NCBI GenBank assembly: GCA_030596145.1
Contig: JAUVKS010000043.1
Span: forward strand, 1-10,499
Length of the DNA: 10,499 nucleotides
DNA from: Pseudomonadota bacterium
GTDB lineage: Bacteria > Desulfobacterota > Syntrophia > Syntrophales > JADFWA01
Reading direction: 5' to 3'
Shown here piece after piece: positions 6,075 to 10,499 of the stretch. A program made the position numbers and the translations under genes. Each line of letters opens with the position of its first letter. The first letter of the stretch is position 1. The notes below the pieces were generated by a model. The model was not told the origin of the DNA and ran no database searches. It saw only the letters and a list, made by a program, of their open reading frames with translations.

Positions 6075-6590
6075 GCTATCTTTTATCATTGCGCGATATT
6101 CGTTAAATTTTGGTCTTACTTTTTCATACAAATACAATGGTATTTCCAGGTCATCTTTATCCAAATCAGTTTTTGTTCTCTTTGCTAAAATACTAACAAA
6201 CTTGACGGCAACTTTGGAAAAATCTTGATATTCCCGAAAAACGTTATTGTATGTTTCGTACATCAAGTTCATATCATCTTCAACCATTTTCCGACTTTTG
6301 TAATCGTAGCCTTCCTTTCTTAAATTATCATGATATTGATTGTGGATTTCATCAAGTATTAACTTGTGCCATGGCTCAGGAAACACGTCGATTTTTTGAA
6401 ATAGCCAAAAAAGTAGTATTGTTGATTCGTATTTGAGCAACTCTTTTTTATCATCCTTTATTTGACCTCCTTTTTTTTCAAAAAAATCGATTGTATCAAA
6501 CACTATCAGTGCAAAATCTTCTAAAATAAAAGACGAACTTCCTTTTATCATTTTTCTATATTTTTGACGTCTTAAGAATTTTTTAATCAT
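6069..6590 (-). CDS. Cassette-encoded helical protein of unknown function (173 aa)
   Basis: I do not recognise this family. The start MIKKFLRRQKYRKMIKGSSS at 6590 has an AGGAAG ribosome site (6595-6600) and lies just after the recombination point of the neighbouring attC. The frame is open to 6728, but that extension only translates the attC palindrome and the end of the next cassette, so it is rejected. The protein is rich in charged residues and predicted helices, with a basic N-terminus, an acidic-aromatic core (FALIVFDTIDFFEKKGG, STILLFWLFQKIDVFPEPWH) and no signal peptide or clear transmembrane segment. No catalytic motif stands out. The TAA stop falls inside the attC box at 6068-6074, typical of a complete cassette gene. 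Confidence 0.8.
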   Translation of the reverse strand: MIKKFLRRQKYRKMIKGSSSFILEDFALIVFDTIDFFEKKGGQIKDDKKELLKYESTILLFWLFQKIDVFPEPWHKLILDEIHNQYHDNLRKEGYDYKSRKMVEDDMNLMYETYNNVFREYQDFSKVAVKFVSILAKRTKTDLDKDDLEIPLYLYEKVRPKFNEYRAMIKDSP

Positions 6591-6598
6591 TTTTCTTC

Positions 6599-6670
6599 CT
6601 CTAACGCTGGAGCTGAGACGCGGGAAACGCGCCAGTGTTTTCCCGTCGATTCTCCAGCGACTTGTTATGT
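6599..6670 (-). other. attC site, 72 bp
   Basis: Minus-strand boxes are ACATAAC (6664-6670) and GTTAGAG (6599-6605). Inner boxes CGCTGGAG (6605-6612) and CTCCAGCG (6652-6659) are perfectly complementary, and a second stem CGGGAAA (6621-6627) / TTTCCCG (6639-6645) continues inward with an offset base. The next gene's ATG lies only 9 bp beyond the GTTAGAG box. Confidence 0.8.
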
Positions 6671-6678
6671 GATGTCCC

Positions 6679-7005
6679 TCAAAATAGTTTTCCTTCAAGA
6701 ATGCCCGCACTAAAAAGAATTTGAGCAAAAATTAATACGCCAAGTAAAAATAAGGCAGATTTTCCTATATTTTTCAGTAGAACATTACCAGTATTAACGC
6801 TAAGCGAAAACTGTATATATTTCGAAACCTGCTTATGAATAAGGAAAAGTATCGCTAACGTCAAAGCAACTATTATTGGGTACCAATAGCCCGTGTAATG
6901 AATTTTGAGAAAGATCTTTGCAATCAGAGGTGCAATTATCGCAAAGAGCAGTAGATATGCACCTCCTGTGAAAATGAATAAAAATAACTGGCCAATAGCA
7001 TTCAT
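6679..7005 (-). CDS. Cassette-encoded small membrane protein (108 aa)
   Basis: Function unknown; it should sit in the inner membrane. Three hydrophobic segments are evident: about residues 5-33 (LFLFIFTGGAYLLLFAIIAP), 39-58 (GYWYPIIVALTLAILFLI) and 84-103 (ALFLLGVLIFAQILFSAGIL). Short charged connectors lie between them, including HKQVSKY. The ATG at 7005 follows AAGGAT with 7-bp spacing. A second ATG overlapping 6999-7001 is out of frame. The TGA at 6679-6681 is 8 bp from the attC box at 6664-6670, and the gene begins about 23 bp after the recombination-side box of the site at 7028-7158, so it fills one cassette. No active-site motif is visible. Confidence 0.8.
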   Translation of the reverse strand: MNAIGQLFLFIFTGGAYLLLFAIIAPLIAKIFLKIHYTGYWYPIIVALTLAILFLIHKQVSKYIQFSLSVNTGNVLLKNIGKSALFLLGVLIFAQILFSAGILEGKLF

Positions 7006-7027
7006 TCAGAATCCTTATTTAATAGCC

Positions 7028-7158
7028 ACACAACGCTAAAGTGAGGGGCCGTGAAGCGCCACCCCCAAAGCAGACAAAAAGGTTTAAACACTGTTACCAG
7101 ACAAGACTTTGAAAAAAGCCACGGTTTTTCACGGTTCCGCTCCACTGCTTTGTTATAA
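7028..7158 (-). other. attC-like site, long form (131 bp)
   Basis: Minus-strand end boxes are TTATAAC (7152-7158) and GTTGTGT (7028-7034). The arms match imperfectly as AAC-(AAAGC)-AGTGGAGCGGAACCGTGAA against AAC-GCTAA-AGTGAGG-GGCCGTGAA, with several unpaired bases. The long centre resembles the larger attC sites of chromosomal integrons. The boxes deviate from consensus, so this is less certain than the sites at 6012 and 6599. Confidence 0.6.
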
Positions 7159-7183
7159 AAATCCCCCCCCATCTTTGTTTTAT

Positions 7184-7723
7184 TTATTCCAATTTTATCT
7201 TTTTTGTTGCCTCGTCTTCCCATTTGTTGTGGGCGATATGAACGATAAATGAAGCAGCAGACAACAACTTGCTGAAGCTCTCAACATGGTCTGACCCACA
7301 GATAAAGAGGAGTGGGAAAATATTGAGATCTTGAATTTGACAAAGCCAGCAAGGTTCTCGCTTCAGATTTTCATTCCATTCTTGCTTCTGAGTCTCTTCT
7401 TTAGAGCATTTATTACGGTTTGCCAAATATTTAATTACATGAGGAGGACTAATTCCCATAAGTTCTTGAATATTGCGTTCGGGATCACAATATTTATGCG
7501 GTAAATTATCAAAATCTTGAGCAAATTTAGCGGGTACAGATTGTGTGCGGTTATTTTCTTCTAAGGCCGATATACTCATTTCTTCGCCTATTGCCTTAAT
7601 TCCGTGTAACTGACATACGAACTTTAAATATTGCCTGAATTCTTCAATTGCACTTGGTTCGCATTTATCATCATTGCGCTGATAAGCATGGCAGGTGCCA
7701 AGAATATAAACAACTCGATCCAT
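7184..7723 (-). CDS. Cassette-encoded GTxH-motif protein (179 aa), possible TraB/EreA/ChaN-fold relative
   Basis: Function not known. The start MDRVVYILGTCHAYQRNDDK at 7723 has an AAGGGG ribosome site (7728-7733); the longer frame to 7879 only translates the adjacent structured element. Conserved-looking residues are GTCH at 9-12, paired glutamates E47-E48 in AIGEEMS, CDPE at 79-82, and a second His motif CGSDHV at 142-147 on a hydrophobic strand (FPLLFICG). A GTxH near the N-terminus, an acidic pair and a late GxxH recall TraB/TIKI, ChaN and erythromycin-esterase-like proteins, some of which are metal-dependent hydrolases. That link is inference from motif order, not a recognised match. No signal peptide or membrane segment is seen. 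A run of eight C (7163-7170) follows the stop, then the attC at 7028-7158. Confidence 0.8.
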   Translation of the reverse strand: MDRVVYILGTCHAYQRNDDKCEPSAIEEFRQYLKFVCQLHGIKAIGEEMSISALEENNRTQSVPAKFAQDFDNLPHKYCDPERNIQELMGISPPHVIKYLANRNKCSKEETQKQEWNENLKREPCWLCQIQDLNIFPLLFICGSDHVESFSKLLSAASFIVHIAHNKWEDEATKKIKLE

Positions 7724-7737
7724 TTTTCCCCTTTTAT

Positions 7738-7911
7738 AATGACGAAATTGACCGGCAACCGCAGACGGCGCGGGCCGGAAAACGCATTTGCGTTTTCCGC
7801 ATAGCGCTGGCAAGGCGGCAGCCCCGACGAAGGCGGGGTTGTCCGGTCGAATGTCATGTTCGCGCCGCAGGCGCGCCACATGGCATTCGACTAAGGGGCA
7901 ATTTCGTCATT
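7738..7911. mobile_element. 174-bp folded element with 13-bp terminal inverted repeats
   Basis: AATGACGAAATTG (7738-7750) is perfectly inverted at 7899-7911. Within are stacked hairpins: TCGAATG...CATTCGA pairing around 7852-7890 with CGCGCC-GGCGCG inside, CCCCG/CGGGG near 7831-7849, and CGGAAAACGCA / TGCGTTTTCCG near 7776-7800. The segment is visibly more GC-rich than its neighbours and has no real gene. It separates the attC stem of the 7960-8238 cassette from the next cassette, exactly where the GTT recombination box should be. It looks like a MITE-like or otherwise non-autonomous element. Confidence 0.7.
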
Positions 7912-7965
7912 CGCGCTGCATCAGCGGCGCGGCTTTTTGCGTCCGCTGATGCAGCATTGTTATGT
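7912..7965 (-). other. attC site with displaced recombination box
   Basis: The stem GCTGCATCAGCGG (7915-7927) / CCGCTGATGCAGC (7943-7955) is perfect for 13 bp, with the ACATAAC box at 7959-7965 on the minus strand. The opposite GTTRRRY box is missing: the sequence runs from GCG directly into the inverted-repeat element at 7911. The text TTATAAA on the far side of the element (7731-7737) would complete GTTATAA if joined to that G. Confidence 0.7.
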
Positions 7966-8238
7966 GTTGCTTTTATTGATTATTTTGTTGGTTTTTGCAT
8001 CTGTATAAATAGTTGTGTGGTTGTTTGAAATTTTACAGATAAAATCAAAGAGTTTTGTCTGTTTCTTATCAATTATTATTCCTTGCAATTGAATAGCTGG
8101 CAAATATTCTTGAAATATCACAGTTGCATCTTTTGTTTCTTCCGAAAGTAATGTTCTAAGATCATCCTTGAATCTCTCTTCCATCTGGTTCTTGAGGTCA
8201 CTTTCAAAACTGACTTTTTCCCATTTGAAATCTATCAT
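7960..8238 (-). CDS. Cassette-encoded small protein of unknown function (92 aa)
   Basis: I do not recognise this protein. It begins MIDFKWEKVSFESDLKNQME behind a strong AGGAG ribosome site (8248-8252, 8-bp spacing). The first half is acidic and helix-like (QMEERFKDDLRTLLSEETKD). The second half looks like short strands (ATVIFQEYLPAIQLQGIIID, TKLFDFICKISNN). No membrane segment or catalytic motif is visible. The TAA stop lies inside the ACATAAC box of the attC, as in other complete cassettes. It follows the 8276-8974 gene by only 37 bp, with a collapsed attC between them, so the two may now move and be transcribed as one cassette. A partner or antidote role for the upstream gene is possible but unproven. 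Confidence 0.75.
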   Translation of the reverse strand: MIDFKWEKVSFESDLKNQMEERFKDDLRTLLSEETKDATVIFQEYLPAIQLQGIIIDKKQTKLFDFICKISNNHTTIYTDAKTNKIINKSNT

Positions 8239-8263
8239 CTTTGGTGCTCCTTTTTATTCTGGC

Positions 8264-8281
8264 ACATAACAATTATTATGT
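8264..8281 (-). other. Collapsed attC remnant (end boxes only)
   Basis: On the minus strand ACATAAT (8275-8281), then AATT, then GTTATGT (8264-8270). These correspond to the two end boxes of an attC with the inner boxes and central loop gone. The neighbouring gene's TAA (8276-8278) falls in the first box, as at two other sites in this array, and ACATAAC is the same box used at 6664 and 7959. Confidence 0.55.
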
Positions 8282-8974
8282 TCCATTCCGAAAATATAAA
8301 AGTACGCCTTCTTCAAATGCCTCTAACAATATATCAAGAGATAAGCTGCTACGATTTATCCCCTTCTTTTCATAATGATAACTTGTTGAATCATTGACGT
8401 AAAGGACCAATTCGGCTTCATGAACAAATTCACTTCGAAGTTTGTATAAGAATTGAGCCAGTTTTTCTATTGGGTCGATTGAAACTCCATCGATTTGAAT
8501 CGAATTGCAAAGGGCTTCTTTATGCTTGTCTGGAAGTCGTTTGAAAAAATTGACGCATCGGCGGATAGACCCAAATGTTTTTTTGTATTCGCCATAAAGA
8601 TGTTTCAAATCCGATTTGGCAGAGATAGGGAATATCGTTAATTTATCCGAACTTGATAACCATTGATAAAAATCCTGATGTTTAAGATCAGTTAGCGATT
8701 CAATCAAAGAAAAAAGCGCTACGAGTTTAAATGAATTGGTGAAATAATAGATAGTTGGATCGTAACCTTTTACTGAAATTTGCCAATCACCGCATTTAAC
8801 TAAAAATAGGTAGAAGTTGGTTACCCGATGGAACTCATTTTTTCTTTCCGGGGTATCCAGCGATTCGTAAAACTCATCGAATGAAAGACGATCCGGAAAG
8901 CGAGAAGCAAGAGCCATGAAGGCAATTTCTCTTTCTGGCGTTTCATTTGCTGTAGGGCGCTCATTCATTGGCAT
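8276..8974 (-). CDS. Cassette-encoded protein with HEPN-like Rx4H motif (232 aa)
   Basis: Possibly an RNA-cleaving HEPN protein. Near the C-terminus, LAQFLYKLRSEFVHEAEL contains R180-SEFV-H185, the Rx4H motif that in HEPN domains forms the metal-independent RNase site. The run before it (FFKRLPDKHKEALCNSI, then IEKLAQFLYKLRS) is helical as HEPN folds are. The N-terminal 130 residues hold no motif I recognise. The ATG at 8974 has AGGA at 8985-8988; an in-frame ATG at 8968 is an alternative start. It is the first cassette from the right and is followed after 37 bp by a 92-aa gene. HEPN proteins often act in phage defence or toxin-antitoxin pairs, but a non-catalytic or unrelated helical role remains possible. 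The HEPN call rests on motif and context only. Confidence 0.75.
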   Translation of the reverse strand: MPMNERPTANETPEREIAFMALASRFPDRLSFDEFYESLDTPERKNEFHRVTNFYLFLVKCGDWQISVKGYDPTIYYFTNSFKLVALFSLIESLTDLKHQDFYQWLSSSDKLTIFPISAKSDLKHLYGEYKKTFGSIRRCVNFFKRLPDKHKEALCNSIQIDGVSIDPIEKLAQFLYKLRSEFVHEAELVLYVNDSTSYHYEKKGINRSSLSLDILLEAFEEGVLLYFRNGT

Positions 8975-8994
8975 GACTGTTTATCCTAAAACAT

Positions 8995-9021
8995 AATGAC
9001 GAAATTGCCCCTTAGTCGAAT
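8995..9021 (+). repeat. 27-bp exact inverted copy of one end of the folded element
   Basis: These 27 bases are the exact reverse complement of 7885-7911, the right end of the 174-bp element. Beyond 9021 the similarity fades, but a hairpin TTTGC-TTC-GCAAA (9027-9039) sits where the full element has its first inner hairpin, suggesting a decayed second copy. It directly abuts TTATGTT, the start of the first cassette. Confidence 0.8.
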
Positions 9022-9190
9022 CTACATTTGCTTCGCAAAGTATGATCTACACTGGAAATTTATCTCTGGGATTTCCATATCACTTTTATTGCATTTCAAT
9101 CAATACCTTTTTAATTTCAACATATTTGCCATTCTGGCAAAAAAAAAGAGCGTCAAAATTTTTCAGATACTCGTTTGATAGCGTTATTGT

Positions 9191-9355
9191 TTAAATGAAG
9201 TCATAGAGTGCAAACAGCTTGCCAGTCTCAAAATCCGTCAAATCAAGACAGCGATTACATATCGCCATTCGAAGTTCTATTCTCAGAGTTTTACTATCTA
9301 CCTTTTCATTGTCGATTCTGTAGTCCCATTTGGGGGTGATCTCAATATAGGCATT
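9191..9355 (-). pseudogene. Possible gene remnant lacking a start
   Basis: A minus-strand frame of 54 residues lies between a TAA at 9356-9358 and a TAA at 9191-9193. It reads AYIEITPKWDYRIDNEKVDS followed by IELRMAICNRCLDLTDFETG and ends KLFALYDFI. The residue mix looks like a folded protein, yet there is no ATG before the internal M and no ribosome site. I infer the 3' end of a gene whose 5' part was lost, perhaps when the array formed. A chance frame is possible. Confidence 0.35.
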
Positions 9356-9372
9356 TTAAAAAGCTTATAAAC

Positions 9373-9400
9373 TTGACAAGAAAACTGCGAGTGCGATAGG
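9373..9400 (+). promoter_or_regulatory. Probable promoter of the rdgC-like pair
   Basis: A perfect TTGACA (9373-9378) is followed after 16 bp by GATAGG (9395-9400), preceded by an extended -10 element TGC (9392-9394). It lies about 35 bp before the ATG at 9434. Confidence 0.5.
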
Positions 9401-9433
9401 TTCTCCCTTCAATCAAACGCATGGAAGGAAAAT

Positions 9434-10033
9434 ATGGGTTTAATAAAAGGAACTTTAACATTATCAAAATATCGTGTAATCGGCAGTTTACCGGACAATT
9501 TCAAAAACTTCATCGACAAGCAGATCAAGCTTTTTGCGTTTCGTGAACTATCGACAGGGGAAGGCGAAAAATCTGCCGGTTGGACAAGTCTCGAAAATAT
9601 TCTGGACACGAATTTCGAATACGCAAATTATTTGTTAGCTGATTATCTAATCTTTTCTCTCAGAATCGATCGTAAGATTATATCCCCGTCATTGCTTAAG
9701 TTAAAAGTCCTCGAAGCCGAAAGGCAGCTCATCGCGGAAAGAGACAAGGGTAAAATTTACAAAGAAGAACGAGCCGAAATCAAAGAGAGCGTGTATCTCT
9801 CCCTCTTAAGACAGACTCCTCCCACACCGTCATTTTATGAAATCTGCTGGAATGTATCTCAGGGTTGGCTTCTGTTCGGTTCGCTTTCAGAAAAGGCAAG
9901 AGAGGATTTTGAGGATCTGTTCAAGAGAACTTTTAAACTAACCCTGCAGCCCTTTATTCCATGGGATATGAAATATATGGATTCGCAAATGGCTGAACGT
10001 ATACTTTCCATTAATAGCACACACGCTTCATAA
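9434..10033 (+). CDS. RdgC-like protein, N-terminal half (199 aa)
   Basis: RdgC binds double-stranded DNA as a ring-shaped dimer and moderates RecA-dependent recombination in E. coli, where it is one chain of 303 residues. This product is 199 residues. It begins MGLIKGTLTLSKYRVIGSLP and shows features I align with the first half of RdgC: AGW at 48-50, LRIDRKIISPSLLKLKVLEA at 77-96 (compare the RKEEKILPSPVIKQALEAK part of E. coli RdgC), then the charged helix leading to EIKESVYLSLL. Its end corresponds to the middle of the classical protein. An AAGGA ribosome site precedes ATG 9434 and a promoter lies at 9373-9400. The next gene starts 20 bp later and seems to supply the C-terminal half, so the two are probably co-transcribed and act together. 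Confidence 0.75.
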   Translation: MGLIKGTLTLSKYRVIGSLPDNFKNFIDKQIKLFAFRELSTGEGEKSAGWTSLENILDTNFEYANYLLADYLIFSLRIDRKIISPSLLKLKVLEAERQLIAERDKGKIYKEERAEIKESVYLSLLRQTPPTPSFYEICWNVSQGWLLFGSLSEKAREDFEDLFKRTFKLTLQPFIPWDMKYMDSQMAERILSINSTHAS

Positions 10034-10053
10034 TCTGACTGGCAGAGGTGAAA

Positions 10054-10499
10054 ATGAACGTATCGACAGCAGACATTTCATTTCTCGGGAGAGAATTTCT
10101 GACCTGGCTCTGGTTTAAGAGCGAGGAAAGAGACGGTACCATAATGGTGCCGGATGTGGGGGATATTGAAATTGTATTCGTTCGAAAACTGATTCTTGAG
10201 TCCGGTGAAGGCGAATATTCAGAAACAGTGGCATGTCACGGGCTTCACTCAGATCTTAAGGAGGGGAAAGCTGCCTTACGGAAAGGCAAAAAAATAAAAG
10301 AAGCGCGGATAAAGCTCGGCATCGAATCTGATGAATGTGAATTTACATTTAAGGTAGATAATTTTCAATTTCAAACCATGAAGCTGCCCGCCACATTGGA
10401 CATGGATGAAGAAGAAAAGGATAAGGAAGGGAGAATTCTTGAAAGAATTTATCTAATAGAAACCGCTATCGGAATGATGGAAAAGCTGTTTTCTCTGTT
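10054..10499 (+). CDS. RdgC-like C-terminal half (cut by right edge)
   Basis: The frame starts MNVSTADISFLGREFLTWLW at ATG 10054 with AGAGGTG just before it (an in-frame GTG at 10048 is an alternative) and remains open for 148 codons to the window end. The FLGREFLTWLWFKSE opening is one I associate with RdgC-like proteins outside the gamma group. CHGLHSDLKEGKAALRKGKK, the following IKLGIESDECEFTFKV and the late helix LERIYLIETAIGMMEKLF can be laid against the last third of E. coli RdgC, from its AKKQDLTSEEITNHIEAGK segment onward. With the 199-residue neighbour 20 bp upstream this would make a two-subunit RdgC. It could instead be a distinct partner protein; assignment is moderate because the end is missing. 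Confidence 0.65.
   Translation, partial: MNVSTADISFLGREFLTWLWFKSEERDGTIMVPDVGDIEIVFVRKLILESGEGEYSETVACHGLHSDLKEGKAALRKGKKIKEARIKLGIESDECEFTFKVDNFQFQTMKLPATLDMDEEEKDKEGRILERIYLIETAIGMMEKLFSL

Larger units (their letters stand above)
5651..8994 (-). mobile_element. Integron gene-cassette array without integrase (CALIN)
   Basis: Six small, unrelated cassettes are all oriented on the minus strand. Five attC-like palindromes (5651-5707, 6012-6074, 6599-6670, 7028-7158, 7912-7965) and one remnant (8264-8281) lie at the 3' end of the cassettes. Units between recombination points measure roughly 360 to 700 bp, normal for cassettes. Gene starts lie shortly after the GTT end box and several stop codons lie inside the opposite box, as is typical. 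No intI gene or clear attI site is visible on either side, so the array either lost its integrase or belongs to a larger array outside the window. Genes here should be expressed only if an outside promoter or internal promoters serve them. Confidence 0.75.
9022..9433. other. Intergenic region right of the cassette array
   Basis: No intact gene is visible and there is no trace of an integron integrase. It holds the possibly decayed element end (9022-9060), a hairpin TTTGCCA-TTC-TGGCAAA next to a run of nine A (about 9125-9147), a possible minus-strand gene remnant (9191-9355) and a promoter for the next gene (9373-9400). Confidence 0.5.

Noticed and set aside
6591..6728. N-terminal extension of the 6069-6590 gene up to an ATG at 6728
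   Set aside because: The extension translates the attC palindrome and the end of the next cassette; the start at 6590 has its own ribosome site.
7002..7223. 73-codon minus-strand frame
   Set aside because: It crosses the attC-like site at 7028-7158 and overlaps the real gene end; no support as coding.
7724..7879. N-terminal extension of the GTCH-motif gene
   Set aside because: It lies wholly in the folded inverted-repeat element and gives Arg/Ala/Pro-rich sequence; MDRVVYILGT at 7723 has a good ribosome site.
7648..8028. 126-codon plus-strand frame across the folded element
   Set aside because: Antisense to two cassettes and the element, with low-complexity Arg/Ala content.
5651..8994. CRISPR array
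   Set aside because: The repeated palindromes differ in sequence and length and are hundreds of bases apart with genes between them.
9125..9147. Terminator at TTTGCCA-TTC-TGGCAAA
   Set aside because: On the plus strand the hairpin is followed by As, and on the minus strand the Ts come before it, so neither orientation has the required trailing T-run.

Overview
The window looks like bacterial chromosome with a housekeeping half (about 1-5435), an accessory half made of integron gene cassettes (about 5651-8994), and a return to chromosome-like genes at the right edge (9434-10499). The genome appears to be moderately AT-rich. GroEL has a Gly-Gly-Met tail, the PP-loop protein is TtcA-like, CCA is encoded in the tRNA, and RdgC appears to be split over two genes. 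I infer a Gram-negative bacterium, perhaps Desulfobacterota-like, but no rRNA or other decisive marker is present.

Housekeeping half. On the minus strand are the 5' part of ileS (cut by the left edge) and the groES-groEL operon, with a sigma70-type promoter before groES and an intrinsic terminator after groEL. On the plus strand are a TtcA-like tRNA thiolation gene, smpB, a degenerate tRNA-Gln-like sequence, an intact tRNA-Glu(CUC) and a strong terminator. The intergenic spaces hold an 84-bp palindrome in the ileS leader, five tandem heptamers directly before the TtcA-like gene, and a 170-bp imperfect palindrome before smpB.

Accessory half. From 5651 to 8994 there is a run of unrelated small minus-strand genes. 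Most are followed by an imperfect palindrome with integron attC structure: RYYYAAC- and GTTRRRY-like end boxes, complementary inner boxes and unpaired bases. Stop codons of three genes lie inside the attC end box, and the next gene starts just past the recombination point. No integrase gene is visible, so this is best called a CALIN, a cluster of attC sites lacking an integrase. The cassettes encode, in transcription order from the right, a putative HEPN-type protein, a 92-aa unknown, a GTxH-motif protein, a small membrane protein, a 173-aa helical unknown, and a stop-interrupted or structured cassette. A 174-bp highly folded element with 13-bp terminal inverted repeats sits at one cassette junction. 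A 27-bp exact inverted copy of one of its ends lies upstream of the first cassette, so the two rightmost cassettes are bracketed by inverted repeats.

Right edge. After about 410 bp of mostly non-coding sequence with a possible gene remnant, two closely spaced plus-strand genes appear to encode the N- and C-terminal halves of RdgC, a DNA-binding protein connected with recombination. The second runs off the window.
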